From NCBI RefSeq assembly GCF_900091625.1, contig NZ_FMIC01000002.1:372001-436000 (forward strand): DNA of 64,000 nucleotides, in the 5' to 3' direction. Below, in pieces: positions 55,101 through 63,083 of this stretch. This stretch comes from Micromonospora peucetia (GTDB lineage: Bacteria; Actinomycetota; Actinomycetes; Mycobacteriales; Micromonosporaceae). Numbering within the stretch: the stretch's first letter is position 1; every line of letters begins with the position of its first letter. The notes beneath the pieces were generated by a model. That model saw nothing but the letters and a program-made list of their open reading frames with translations, had not been told where the DNA came from and ran no database searches. The position numbers and the translations under genes are program-made.

Positions 55101-56961
55101 TCTTGCTGGCGAAGTTGGCCTCGGTGCAGGTGAGGGTGCCCTCGTCGAAGCAGCGCTCGGCCAGGACGAAGTTGACCCGGGCCGCGGCAGGGGCCGTGAA
55201 CAGGTTGTCCTTGCGCAGCCCGTAGTCGATGCGGTCGAGGTAGCCGCCGCGGTGGTAGGAGACGGGGGCCTTGAAGTTGAAGTTCTGGGCGTAGTAGTTC
55301 GTCTCGCGACCCCACCAGAGGGTCATGGCGTTGCCGTGGATGTCCTCGACGTAGTCGAGCGACCAGCGCCAGGCCTGGGTGCAGGCGGAGCCGGCCCAGT
55401 TGCCCGCCTTGTAGCAGGGCTCGTCCGGGTGGTTGCCGTACACCGGCACGGTGAGGACGGAGTTGGTGACCGGGTCGTCCTCGGCCGCGCCGTGGTCGGA
55501 CCAGCCGGGCAGGCGGTGGCGGCCGAAGTGGTAGCGGGTGCCGTCCCGGGTCGTGATGACCCAGTACTCGCCGTCGGCGTCGCCGTTCGCCAGGCCGGTG
55601 TCCTTGACCAGCTCGACCTTGGAGCCGTCGCCGTTGCCGGTGAACCAGGCATTCCTGCTCTCGTCCCAGACCAGCTCGGTGGTCATGCCGCCGAGCGACA
55701 TGGTGGCGTTCTTCGACCCCCAGCACAGGTCGGCGGTCCGGTGGGTGGCGTTGTTCGAGCCCGGCTTCTTCGAGTCCTGCCGACAGTTGGCGTAGCTACG
55801 GGTGATCGCCCCCGCGTTGTAGTCCCAGCCGTCGCCGATCCAGGAGGCCTGGTTGTTGGTGGCGGAGGTGCGCCCGTCCACCGACTGCGAGGAGTACGAC
55901 AGGGCCACCTTCGGCATCAGGCCACCCGCCGTCTCGGGCACCTGCACCTGGTACGAGTAGGTGAAGGCGCCGGAGGAGGCGCCCGCGGCCCAGGAACCCG
56001 AGGACAGCAGCGGCGTGGCGGTGAAGTCTCCGGCCGCTGAGGCTCCGGTGTCGAGCACGCCGACGACGCTGGAAGCCGTCGAGGTCTGGGCGGCGCGGCC
56101 GGCGGCCGAGGGGGTGCTCCCGGCGCCGAGCAGCGGGCCGACGGGCACACTGCCGATGACGATCCGGCGCGTCGGCGCGTCATCGGCGGTCCTGGCGCGG
56201 GTGGGCGCCTTCTTGGCGGGCACCAGCCGCACCTCGCTGGACACGACCCGCGAGGGGTCCGCGCCGGGGGCGGCGAACATCGTCCCCGCGCCACCGTCGG
56301 TGGCGCAGTCGCCGGTGTCGGGGGCGTCGTAGACACAGGTGGGCAGCAGCATGACGCCGAAGCGGTCGGCGGCCTGCGGGCCGTACAGGTCGGCGAAGGG
56401 CGTGTAGTCGACGCTGAGGGCGACCTCGGCGGTCGGGTCGGCGGTGGCCGGCGGGGTGATCTTCATGATCAGGCCGGACACGCCGGCGTCCTGGGACGCC
56501 TCGGGGGCGGCCAGGGCGACGGTCCAGGTGCCGGCGAGGTCGGCCGGGTCACTGCCCGCCGGCACGCCGAGGGCGACCGGCAGGTCGTCGACCGGCCTGG
56601 TGGCGCCGGCCGCGAGGCCGGTCAGGTCGACGGCGCCGCTGTCCTGCTGCCACGGGGTGATGGCCTGGGGCTCGTACGGGACCGCCGGCACCGGGTCGGC
56701 GGTGGTCAGGTTCGTCTCGGCTTCCTCGTCCTGCCCGACCTTCTCGCTCCGCGGAATGTCCGGCAGGTCGACCCGGGTCTCCTCGCGGCTCATGCCGGGG
56801 CCGGGCACCGCCCACGCCTCGGCGGGCAGCATCGTGCCGACCAGGATCGTCGACAGGGACAGCACCATCGCCGTACGGGCACGACGCCACCGGGGCTGAC
56901 CTGGCTCCGTCGGGGTCCGTCGGCCATGCCACCGCGGAGACAGCAAACCGGTACCACGCAT
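49183..56961 (-). CDS. Secreted RHS-repeat polymorphic toxin with lectin and HINT domains
   Basis: 2592 residues. A long basic signal peptide (AMVLSLSTILVGTMLPAEAWA, cleaved near residue 52) directs secretion. Regions: SpvB/TcdB-like beta-propeller start near 350 (PKVALSYSSQSVDGRTS), YD/RHS repeats about 1100-1780 (YDGLGRERQ, YDPRGQMVK, YDLLGNRTE), a ricin-type beta-trefoil segment about 1787-1920 (NKCIDLSSGLAVAGRPIQLY, later GLCLAVKD, QQWDPQ), RHS core RFLSADPVLDL with DPTGLS near 2060-2095, an Ala/Lys then Gly/Ser linker (2190-2325), a HINT domain (about 2330-2480; SFVPGTKVVMADGSTKPIED, TDGHPFWV, ending PVLVHN) and a 110-residue C-terminal tip (VPCGQFADGDIWADSFDVGG to NVAEILGG) of unknown activity. 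The tip and the next gene are much less GC rich than the body. ATG 56961 is chosen for the signal peptide; upstream extension is AT-rich and implausible. Confidence 0.92.
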   Translation of the reverse strand: MRGTGLLSPRWHGRRTPTEPGQPRWRRARTAMVLSLSTILVGTMLPAEAWAVPGPGMSREETRVDLPDIPRSEKVGQDEEAETNLTTADPVPAVPYEPQAITPWQQDSGAVDLTGLAAGATRPVDDLPVALGVPAGSDPADLAGTWTVALAAPEASQDAGVSGLIMKITPPATADPTAEVALSVDYTPFADLYGPQAADRFGVMLLPTCVYDAPDTGDCATDGGAGTMFAAPGADPSRVVSSEVRLVPAKKAPTRARTADDAPTRRIVIGSVPVGPLLGAGSTPSAAGRAAQTSTASSVVGVLDTGASAAGDFTATPLLSSGSWAAGASSGAFTYSYQVQVPETAGGLMPKVALSYSSQSVDGRTSATNNQASWIGDGWDYNAGAITRSYANCRQDSKKPGSNNATHRTADLCWGSKNATMSLGGMTTELVWDESRNAWFTGNGDGSKVELVKDTGLANGDADGEYWVITTRDGTRYHFGRHRLPGWSDHGAAEDDPVTNSVLTVPVYGNHPDEPCYKAGNWAGSACTQAWRWSLDYVEDIHGNAMTLWWGRETNYYAQNFNFKAPVSYHRGGYLDRIDYGLRKDNLFTAPAAARVNFVLAERCFDEGTLTCTEANFASKNPNNYRIWYDTPADLRCASGQKCWNASPSFFTRKRLDKISTSAQRRTDTSARQVVDEYQLKQNFPILRTGPNTALWLESITRTGFARNGATDAKVTLNPVRFEPNAEDMPNRVKRDNRPGFSRLRVARVINEYGGETVITYKQPVGACETGTGLPGKGDTAELRTNDRLCYPSFWHPDPAAEEIDWFHKYVVDSVEELPAVDGAFGTTTRYAYENPGWRLAEQEFTKKSTRTYSQFAGFAQTTVLTGADDPDIGSKRTKSVTRYFRGMGDTVSMQDIAGAEIAKDREPFAGRVAEELTYASADDADGDWLTRSVTFPAAQELATRTRDDGLSPLHAYRVTEPRQVSYTRSSGTGDDNRTLRTIETKTTYETTHGLPTHVESLGDTGKTGDESCTFVEYLHHLDKNIIGLTKQVRSSPTTCAAATFDNLTTLSSAGRVGYDGEAYGVALSNTTRGLATQTWSLKGDGSGFQFDGTTGFDAIGRVVTRTDADLKTSKITYTPSSGQAFAVTEENSLGHKQIRDLDPGRAVTVKTTDLNGRVSEARYDPMGRLVEAWGPGRTPSTTAVPDFRAEYAVPAGKPPYITTFSRGHENRIQTSVTLYDGLGRERQSQEEATGGGRLITDTLYNSSGEVWQTNNAYFAEGSPIGQVFTPLADTAVPNATRYTYDGLGRVVKETPVLRGVDAPARATSYTYGADHSTVINPSGAKSYRLYTDALGRTNRVDTFTNVAHTTFTSMRYEYDPRGQMVKATHSADPTRPWTWTYDQRGRMATATDPDTGTTSTTYDHRDRTQTVTNARDVTVWNGYDELSRPTQQRLGDSAGTLLADYTYDSVAGGKGLPASATRYTDGLPYKQTIGGYTDDYQPTSTTLTLPQSIADTWGLQTSYRYDHTYTDTGLQESATLPAVGNFPAEKLLVRYTKDGLPLSVSGNGWYGSETVYSPYGQVLRSTLGAQPYRVWTMAAYDDASGALTDQRVYREQKEAPPAAGDNLVSHRSYLYDDAGNVIAIRERAAAIAERQCFQYSLGRLKMAWTAGDHASCGSGPVRTDGTLNVAAGTDKSGYWQEYKYDLLGNRTELVEKNLTGDASKDATSTYTYGKADGSQPRTLTKVTKNYVTPAGAAVTAEANRLYELTGETKSVTSIQNGDQQTLSWTHDGQIERITGQGSKGRSAYLGLANKCIDLSSGLAVAGRPIQLYSCNGTIAQKWTFTPAPGQNQNNPNLGTVSVYDDWCVQPAANTAGSAFGVQQCNGLANQHLERLSTGQLKHAASGLCLAVKDAATANGTPLVLAACAGSTPAQQWDPQDETRHIYGPGGSRLLTIQGQQATLNLGESQVTVQRGGTLVNTQRTYAAPGGAVMRYAHSTASPTLVALAGDHQGSPYAEVGLNGTMPTRIRKQDPFGNQRGAGTVGANMQTNAGFLGAIRDDASGYTPLGARLYDPQVGRFLSADPVLDLADPEQSNGYAYAHNNPVTHSDPTGLSISLTASEMSAALAGAGLSPAMVAQAQANMGRSLMSVVLDAAWSMLKDFIGITDAMNCFGGDMWACGSLIIGAIPWAKLGKIPAVLRAVNRTIAAIQAWQTAKKAAEAVLAAAKAAEAAAINAKKLAIERAKKAAQAAKKKAAEKVNTTSNKATNATKKTGNPVQKQAQSKSNPKGSSASSAGGKSGGAGKSSGGGKSSGSGGKGDSKPGGASGASARSNGGSSGGSSGGSCPTPDNSFVPGTKVVMADGSTKPIEDVKPGDKVQATDPETGQTEVETVTAAIKGDGVKHLVKVTIDTDGERGSDTAEVTATDGHPFWVPELGEWIDATDLRSGQWLQTSAGTFVQIAAIERWSVLRATVHNLTVANIHTYYVLAGNTPVLVHNTVPCGQFADGDIWADSFDVGGQTVEAMATVRASGDTLHLDGLMVFPRGTEGLTRAPIGPNAVRQMKVSLAEKARSEGFSTIILNYERHIPKADGSIFKRPGTMTLNVAEILGG

Positions 56962-57411
56962 GCGCGTCGACCCCCACCAGGCGCGAAGACGAAAGAGAGA
57001 AGGCGCGGAAAGACCGCGAAGACACGCCCCAGGTACGGCACGTGCGTGAGCACTCTGCGCCGTGGGGGATCGATGCTCAAGATTGCAAAAAGTGACGGAG
57101 GCGGACTCTGAGTGATCTACACCACGACACCATTGGTGCCAAGCCTCACCAATAGCCGCACTTCGCATGATCCGACTTCAAGCGCCCATGCAAGTCATTC
57201 CGCGCGGCCAAAACGGTATACAGGATGGAATTTAGACGTCACTCACAGCTACCTCCGTTCCGATATCACGGATTCATAACGTTCGCGGGATAGACGAAGA
57301 CCCCTGGTGTCATGCGATCGTGTGCCCGCGTTTCTGCCCCACGGCCCGCCGGACGGGGCTGCTTTTCCGCGCCTTCCCCTGTCCGCCTGGCCCCACGGGA
57401 GTAGACCCGCC
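56962..57411. promoter_or_regulatory. Divergent intergenic region of the RHS and FG-GAP genes
   Basis: 450 bp, less GC rich than surroundings, between divergently transcribed secreted-protein genes; it must hold both promoters. A small inverted repeat ATTGGTG...CACCAAT is at about 57132-57152. No clear -35/-10 pair or operator was established. Confidence 0.5.
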
Positions 57412-60400
57412 GTGACTGCGTCTCGCCTGCTCAGCCCGTTCGTGCGCACGCGCACCAGGCTGACCCTCACCCTGGGCCTCCTGCTGGCCGCACTCGTCGC
57501 CACCCTGCTGCCGTGGTGGCCGGGCACCGACGAGCCCCGGACGGCGGCCGTCGCCGCCGCGCCGGCACCCGCCCCCCGGGACGAGGTGACGGCCGTGGCC
57601 GCCGCCCGTCGTACGGGCAACGACGTCCTCGTGGAGACGGCCACGAGCGCCACCTCGCTCACCTGGGCGCTCCCCAATGGACAGCTGCGCACCACGACCC
57701 ACGCGACACCCCAGCGGGCGAAGGACGCCACGGGCCGCTGGGTCGGGCTCGACAACACGCTGACCCGCGCCGGGGACACCGCTGGTGACCTCGACGTACG
57801 CCCGGTGAACACCCCCCATCCCGTGCGCTTCTCCGGCGGAGCGGCAAGCACGCCCGCCGACGGCACCGGGACCGTCCTGGCCGAGGTGGACGTCGACGGC
57901 CACACCATCGCGTACACCTGGCCGGGTCCGCTGCCCGAGCCGGTGCTCGACGGCCCGCGCGCCCTCTACCCCGACGTCCTTCCCGGGGCGGACCTGCTCG
58001 TCGTCGCCCGCCAGGAGGGCGGCTTCGGCCAGCTGCTGATCGTCAAGAACCGGGCGGCCGACACGATCAGGGCCGTCAGCGCCGTGACCTACGGCCTGCG
58101 CTCCGAGACCCTGGTCTTCCGCCAGGACGCGACCACCGGCGGTGTCCGGGCCCTCGACCGGGTCAGCGGCGAGGAGATCAGCTCGATCCCCACCCCGTTC
58201 GCCTGGGACTCCGCCGGCCGGGACCCCGAGGCGCCCGACGTCGCTGCCCGCACCTCGGTCGCCACCACCGCCGACGTGCTGTCGCTCTCCGGCCTCAGCG
58301 GCAGCGAGCCGGGCGCCCGCCAGGCCCGGATCCCCACCCGCCTCGACGGCAACGGCACCGGCGACGCTCGACTGCGCCTGGACGCCGCCGCCACCGGCCT
58401 GCTCACCGGCGAGGGCGTGCGCTTCCCCGTCTTCCTCGACCCGACCCTCATCACCGGCAAGCAGGCCTGGGCCACCGTCTACTCACAGCACCCCAACACC
58501 AACACCTGGAACGGCACCAACTTCAACTCCGGCACCACCGACGCCCGGGTCGGCTACGAGCAGAACACGCCACTGCGGGCCCGCTCCTTCTGGCGGATGG
58601 GCTACAACAGCGGCATCAAGGGCGCCACCGTCACTTCGGCCAGCTTCAAGGTGCTGAACAACCACTCGTGGAACTGCACGGCCCGTGAGATGCAGCTCTG
58701 GCTCACCGGCGCCATCTCCTCCGGCACCACCTGGAACAAGCAGCCGGGCTGGACGACCCTGCAACAAAAGCGGTCCTTCGCCTACGGCTACGGCAGCAGT
58801 TGCAGCGACGACTACGTGAGCTTCGACGTCCAGAACGCGGCCCAGCAGGGTGCCAACGCCGGCTGGTCGAGCCTCACGCTCGGGATGCGTGCCACCAGCG
58901 AGTCGGACACGCTGACCTGGCGCAAGTTCCAGGTCTCCTCCGCGGAGTTGACCGTGAACTACAACAGGAAGCCGAACGAGCCGACGAACGGCACCACGAC
59001 CCCCGGCGGTGCCTGCGTGCCCGGCCCCGGTGGTGGCACGACGGTCGCCAAGGCCAACATCACCCTCTCGGCGAAAGCGACCGATCCCGACGGCAACCTC
59101 TCGGCTCTGCGGTTCCGCTTCTGGAAGACCGGCACGACCGCTCCCGCGGGCACCCTGGTCACCCCCACGACGGACGGCAGGGCCAGCCTGATCATTCCTT
59201 CTGCCACCCTGGAGGACACGGCCACCTACTCGTGGGAGGTGAGCGCCCGGGACTCGGCGGGTGCAGAGTCCTCCTTCTTCCCGCCCGGCAACGAGCCCTG
59301 CCGCGTCACGATCGACGCCTCGGAGCCCCCGGCCCCGGAGGTCACCAGCGAGGTCTTCAAGCAGGCCACCTCCGACGGCACGACCTGGTCGACGGTGCGG
59401 TTCGGCGAGACCGGTCCCATCACCTTCACCGCCGAGGGCGCGGTCAAGTTCACCTACTCCTTCGAGAGCATCGGCGCGGTGACGGTGACGGCCACCGCCG
59501 GGACCGCCACCGTTCCCAACCTGCGCCCGCGCCACGCCGGCCCCACCACCCTGCACGTGTACGCCTTCGACGCGGCCGACAACCGCAGCGCCCGCACCGA
59601 CTACTCCTTCTATGTGCCGCCCAGCGAGGTGGGCGACGGGCCCGGCGACACGGGCGGCGACAGGATCCCCGACCTGCTCCTCGTGGACTCCTCGGGCAAC
59701 CTGCGCAACTACGCCGGCGACGTGGGCGGCGAGTTGTACGGCTGGCTCTCCGCCTCGTACAGCGGTAACCAGGTGCTGAACCCGGCGGGCCACTGGTACG
59801 ACCCGGCCAGCGGCAAGGCCGCCCTGATCACCAAACACTCCGACGCCTACCCGGGCGACGGACTGACCGACCTGTTCGCCCGCACCCCGGACGGCGGCTT
59901 CTGGCTCTACCCCGGTGACGGGTACGGCAGCTTCAACGTGGACCAGCGGCTGCGGGTCCTGCTGCCGTCCAACGTGCCCGCCCCCTCGACCTGGACGCAG
60001 ATCAAGGCGGTCGGCGACATCACCGGCGACAAGCTCCCCGACCTGGCCCTGCGGGCCGGAACCGCCTTCTGGGTCCTGAGCGGTTACACGGGGGCGAGCT
60101 TCCAGGAGGCCACCCTGATGGAAGGCGCCTCGTGGGCCCGCCGGGAGGTCCTCAACGTGACGGACGTGGACCTGGACGGCACCCCGGACCTGCTCTGGCG
60201 CAACCTGGACAACGGCAACATGTACCTCCGGCACGGGAAGCCGGGTACGACGGCGGGCAGCGTGAACCTGGATTCGCTCAAGCAGGCCGTCAACTCCCGT
60301 GACGGCGACGTCTCCTATGGAACGGGCTTTACGGAGGCGAGCATGAGCGCGGCCGTGAGCATTCCGGACGTGAGCGGGGACGGGGTGCCCGATCTCTGGG

Positions 60401-60516
60401 TCCGCTCCGGAACGAACGGGATGATGCAGGTCTACCACCCCTCCAAGACCGCCGTCGGCAGTTCGGTGAAGGTGGTCCTGGGCGACGACTGGAGCGGCGT
60501 CAAGTCCTTCGGCTGA
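57412..60516 (+). CDS. Secreted DNRLRE / FG-GAP (VCBS) repeat protein
   Basis: 1034 residues from GTG (VTASRLLSPFVRTRTR). Signal/anchor helix at about 15-36 (LTLTLGLLLAALVATLL). A DNRLRE-like domain follows at about 345-520 (ATVYSQHPNTNTWNG, SFWRMGYNSGIKGATVTSA, SGTTWNKQPGW), then a fibronectin-type region (about 525-730), and a C-terminal beta-propeller of FG-GAP repeats with Ca-binding D-x-x-x-D-x-x-P-D-L motifs (GDRIPDLLLVD, GDGLTDLFAR, VGDITGDKLPDLALR, VDLDGTPDLLWR, SGDGVPDLWVR). Such proteins commonly accompany secreted RHS proteins in actinomycetes and may bind or present them. An in-frame ATG 35 codons upstream is less likely because the signal peptide would be internal. Confidence 0.88.
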   Translation: MTASRLLSPFVRTRTRLTLTLGLLLAALVATLLPWWPGTDEPRTAAVAAAPAPAPRDEVTAVAAARRTGNDVLVETATSATSLTWALPNGQLRTTTHATPQRAKDATGRWVGLDNTLTRAGDTAGDLDVRPVNTPHPVRFSGGAASTPADGTGTVLAEVDVDGHTIAYTWPGPLPEPVLDGPRALYPDVLPGADLLVVARQEGGFGQLLIVKNRAADTIRAVSAVTYGLRSETLVFRQDATTGGVRALDRVSGEEISSIPTPFAWDSAGRDPEAPDVAARTSVATTADVLSLSGLSGSEPGARQARIPTRLDGNGTGDARLRLDAAATGLLTGEGVRFPVFLDPTLITGKQAWATVYSQHPNTNTWNGTNFNSGTTDARVGYEQNTPLRARSFWRMGYNSGIKGATVTSASFKVLNNHSWNCTAREMQLWLTGAISSGTTWNKQPGWTTLQQKRSFAYGYGSSCSDDYVSFDVQNAAQQGANAGWSSLTLGMRATSESDTLTWRKFQVSSAELTVNYNRKPNEPTNGTTTPGGACVPGPGGGTTVAKANITLSAKATDPDGNLSALRFRFWKTGTTAPAGTLVTPTTDGRASLIIPSATLEDTATYSWEVSARDSAGAESSFFPPGNEPCRVTIDASEPPAPEVTSEVFKQATSDGTTWSTVRFGETGPITFTAEGAVKFTYSFESIGAVTVTATAGTATVPNLRPRHAGPTTLHVYAFDAADNRSARTDYSFYVPPSEVGDGPGDTGGDRIPDLLLVDSSGNLRNYAGDVGGELYGWLSASYSGNQVLNPAGHWYDPASGKAALITKHSDAYPGDGLTDLFARTPDGGFWLYPGDGYGSFNVDQRLRVLLPSNVPAPSTWTQIKAVGDITGDKLPDLALRAGTAFWVLSGYTGASFQEATLMEGASWARREVLNVTDVDLDGTPDLLWRNLDNGNMYLRHGKPGTTAGSVNLDSLKQAVNSRDGDVSYGTGFTEASMSAAVSIPDVSGDGVPDLWVRSGTNGMMQVYHPSKTAVGSSVKVVLGDDWSGVKSFG

Positions 60517-60541
60517 CGCCGCACGATCGTTGACAGCACAC

Positions 60542-60575
60542 GGCGGGCCTGAACAGGCGACTGTTCAGGCCCGCC
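60542..60575. terminator. Terminator hairpin between convergent genes
   Basis: 15-bp perfect stem GGCGGGCCTGAACAG with GCGA tetraloop, 25 bp after the FG-GAP gene stop and 63 bp beyond the stop of the nuclease gene on the other strand. Very stable and well placed for bidirectional termination. Confidence 0.8.
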
Positions 60576-60638
60576 ACCGTCTTCAACCCCGGGCATCGTC
60601 CTGGTCGTCCACGAACTCGTCGACGGCAGGGCCGTTGG

Positions 60639-61565
60639 TCAGTTGACGCTGACCGTCACCGTGCCGGTCACCACGCGGTGATCCGAGCAGGCGCCGATCG
60701 TGCAGGTGGTTGGAATGGCCAGCGAATCGGCGGTGTAGCTGCCGGCGAGCCGGTTTTCCCGTACGAAGATCAAGTCGATCTTGTTGCCGAGGCCGCATGG
60801 CCCGCCGGTGCTGCCGTCGGCGACGGTGGTCTCGCCGTAGCCGACGCAGCGGGAGTCCAGGTCGTCCAACTCCCGATAGAAACCGGTGTTGCCGGCGTTG
60901 TTGGCCACGTTGAGACTCGGCGCGTACCAGTTGTTCAGCCGGCCGTAGTTGGGCTGGGCGTTGAAGTCCCCGCCGATGAGCACGGTGTCACCGTTCGCCG
61001 CGAAGGTCTCCAGTCGGCCACGTACCGAATTGAGCTGCTGCACGTTGATCGCCGTGCCGTTGATGACCGTGTTCGACGGCGTGATGTGCGTGGTGCAGAA
61101 CCGCAGGTGCGGCCGGGCGGACAGCGGGGCGCAGAGCAGGGTCCGCCGCTCGGCGCTGCCGTCCGAGGGCAGCGTGTAACGGTTCGCCGTACCCAGCGGC
61201 GCCTTGCTGAAAATGGCGTTGCCGAACCCCTGCCCATTGCAAACCGTGTCACGAGACGGCTCGAAGCGGGCGAAGTTGGTGGAGTCCTGCGGCCAGCCGG
61301 AGGCCCGCAGGTTGGCGACGATCGCCTGGTACTGCTGGTAGCAGAGCTCGTTGAGGCCGACGAAGTCGGCGCCCCGGCTGCGGATCGAGCCGGCCAGGGC
61401 CGGAACGAGGCCGTCGGTGGTCGAGGCCCGGTGCATGGTCCAGCCCGCGACGTTCCAGACCCAGAGGTCGTACGTTGCCGTGGTGGCCGCCGAGGCGGGA
61501 GCTGCCGAGGTGAGGGCGAGGACGAACGCGCCGAACACGGCGACACAAAGCCTGATTAACCGCAT
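60639..61565 (-). CDS. Secreted endonuclease/exonuclease/phosphatase-family protein
   Basis: 308 residues from an ATG with GGGGAGA directly upstream; earlier in-frame ATGs (61592, 61577) are disfavoured since that binding site lies inside them. Signal peptide MRLIRLCVAVFGAFVLALTS ending ASA before ATTATY. DNase I-like fold: LWVWNVAG (Asn), GLNELCYQQ (metal Glu), GGDFNAQPN (Asp/Asn), and CSDHRVVTG (Asp/His). Several Cys pairs suit an extracellular protein. Could be a secreted DNase, phosphodiesterase or sphingomyelinase-like enzyme; sequence alone does not decide. Confidence 0.92.
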   Translation of the reverse strand: MRLIRLCVAVFGAFVLALTSAAPASAATTATYDLWVWNVAGWTMHRASTTDGLVPALAGSIRSRGADFVGLNELCYQQYQAIVANLRASGWPQDSTNFARFEPSRDTVCNGQGFGNAIFSKAPLGTANRYTLPSDGSAERRTLLCAPLSARPHLRFCTTHITPSNTVINGTAINVQQLNSVRGRLETFAANGDTVLIGGDFNAQPNYGRLNNWYAPSLNVANNAGNTGFYRELDDLDSRCVGYGETTVADGSTGGPCGLGNKIDLIFVRENRLAGSYTADSLAIPTTCTIGACSDHRVVTGTVTVSVN

Positions 61566-61663
61566 ACTTCTCCCCATCGAACTGATCTTCACCGATTCAC
61601 CGGAGATGATGACACAGCAGATCGATCGGCTCGCAAGAATCTTTCAATGCATCGATCGGTGCG

Positions 61664-62227
61664 GTTGACTACCCGTCGCTGGTCATCGCCAGCGACTTCC
61701 CGACCCCGACGTGGTCAAATTCGACAGCACCTACTACGCGTACTCCACGAACGACGGTCACGGCAACGTCCCGGTCGCCACTGCCGGCACGCTGACCGGA
61801 GCGTGGACCAGGCGGGCCGACAGGCGTTACCTGCTCTACTTCGCTGACCGGCCCGTACACCAAGGCGTACCGCCCGCTGCTGACCACCGCGTCGCTGGAC
61901 TCGGCCGTGCGGGGGCCCGGCGGTGCGGACGTGGTGCGCGAGGCGGGCGGCGACCACATCGTGTTCCACGGCTGGATCGACAACTACTCCGCCCTGGGGC
62001 ATGTACGTGGCGGCGCTGGGCTGGACCGGCGGGTATCCCGTCGTGCGGGCCAGCCGCGTGCGATACGAGGCCGAGCGCGGTGGGCTCGGCCACTGCGCGG
62101 TACGTGCCGCCCCGAACGCGTCGCAGGGGCAGGTGGTGGCGTACATCGACACGCGGACAGCTGGGTCGACGTCACCGTCTTCGCGCCCCGGTCCGGCGGG
62201 TACCGCGCCCACGCCACCTACGCCGCC
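61664..62227 (+). pseudogene. GH43-type glycosidase with CBM, decayed by frameshifts and deletion
   Basis: Pieces of one protein occur in order but in different frames. Frame of about 61664: YPSLVIASDFP. From 61702: PDVVKFDSTYYAYSTNDGHG and NVPVATAGTLTGAW. From about 61850: GPYTKAYRPLLTT, GPGGADVVREAGGDHIVFHG, ending WIDNYSALG. From about 61998: MYVAALGWTGGYPVVRASRV then YEAERGGLGHCAVRAAPNAS. From about 62150: ADSWVDVTVFAPRSGGYRAH. The first parts match GH43 arabinanase/xylosidase segments (DPDV-start, Y-x-F-x-S motifs, GPGG-D-V); the last resembles a CBM6/35-like module. At least four frameshifts and loss of most of the catalytic propeller rule out a functional product. Confidence 0.75.
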
Positions 62228-62248
62228 CCTCGCTCCGCCGGGTACCCT

Positions 62249-62321
62249 CGCGATCTTGCACTTTCGGCCCTCAGTTCGCGGCTTATGCCGCATCTGCCGG
62301 GGCAGAAAGTGCAAGATCGCG
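62249..62321. repeat. Dispersed palindromic element, copy 2 (CGCGATCTTGCA type)
   Basis: 17-bp perfect arms 62249-62265 (CGCGATCTTGCACTTTC) and 62305-62321 around a 39-nt centre that contains its own GCGGC-TTAT-GCCGC hairpin. It shares the outer 12 bp with the element at 25465-25539 and follows directly after the GH43 pseudogene. Confidence 0.8.
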
Positions 62322-62465
62322 GGCAGCCCTGCCGGCATTCGACGGTCGGCGGGCTGGGTGGCGTACCCGCGGTCGACAGCGCCGACAGTCAGATGTCGAC
62401 CGCGACCGCCGCCCCGCCCGTGCCGAAGCCGGCCCCGTCGTACGGGCACCCCGGCAGGAACCGGC

Positions 62466-63032
62466 TCATCCGACGGTCCGGCTCCCGACCCCGTCGACGG
62501 TCAGCACGAAGGTCTCCAGGGACTCGCCCCCGTACCAGTCGGTGCGCCGGCCCACGTGGGTCATGCCGAGCCGGCGGGCCACCGCCATCGACGCGGCGTT
62601 GCCCGGGCCCACCACCGCGTAGACCTCCCGGGTGCCGGCGGCCAGTTCCCGCCTCGCCACCGCCCGGGCCGCCTCGGTGGCGTACCCGTGGCCCCAGGAG
62701 TCGGGGTGCAGGTGCCAGCCCACCTCGATGTCCTCGGTCGGTACACCCTCGTCCCGCCCGGGCAGCGGCTTGAGCAGCACCGTACCGACCACCACGCCGG
62801 TGTCGCGGACCTCGATCGCCCAGGTGCCGTACCGGCCGCCGTGCCCCGCGTGCCGCTCCCGCCACGTCGCGAGCCGTTCGGCGGCCTGCGCCGGATCGGT
62901 CATTGGCAGGCCGGGCGCGTTCAACCAGCGGGCGACCTCCGGCCGCGAGTAGATGTCGAAGATCCGGGCCAGGTCGGCCGGGTCGGCGGTCCAGTCCCGC
63001 AGGACCAGGCGTTCCGTGCTGAGAACGGTCAT
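62466..63032 (-). CDS. GNAT N-acetyltransferase, RimJ/RimL type
   Basis: 188 residues. MTVLSTERLVLRDWTADPAD opening, then GTWAIEVRDTGVVVGTVLLK, EVGWHLHPDSWGHGYATEAAR (acetyl-CoA loop) and VVGPGNAASMAVARRLGMTHVG, all typical of acetyltransferase domain 3 proteins. Acetylates an amino group of a protein or antibiotic; substrate unknown. The longer ORF extending to 63986 runs antiparallel through the YihY gene and is not used. Confidence 0.93.
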   Translation of the reverse strand: MTVLSTERLVLRDWTADPADLARIFDIYSRPEVARWLNAPGLPMTDPAQAAERLATWRERHAGHGGRYGTWAIEVRDTGVVVGTVLLKPLPGRDEGVPTEDIEVGWHLHPDSWGHGYATEAARAVARRELAAGTREVYAVVGPGNAASMAVARRLGMTHVGRRTDWYGGESLETFVLTVDGVGSRTVG

Positions 63033-63083
63033 GGCCGGCGATCCTAATGAGTGACGTGGGGCGGTGCGGGGAAAGAAGCCGCG

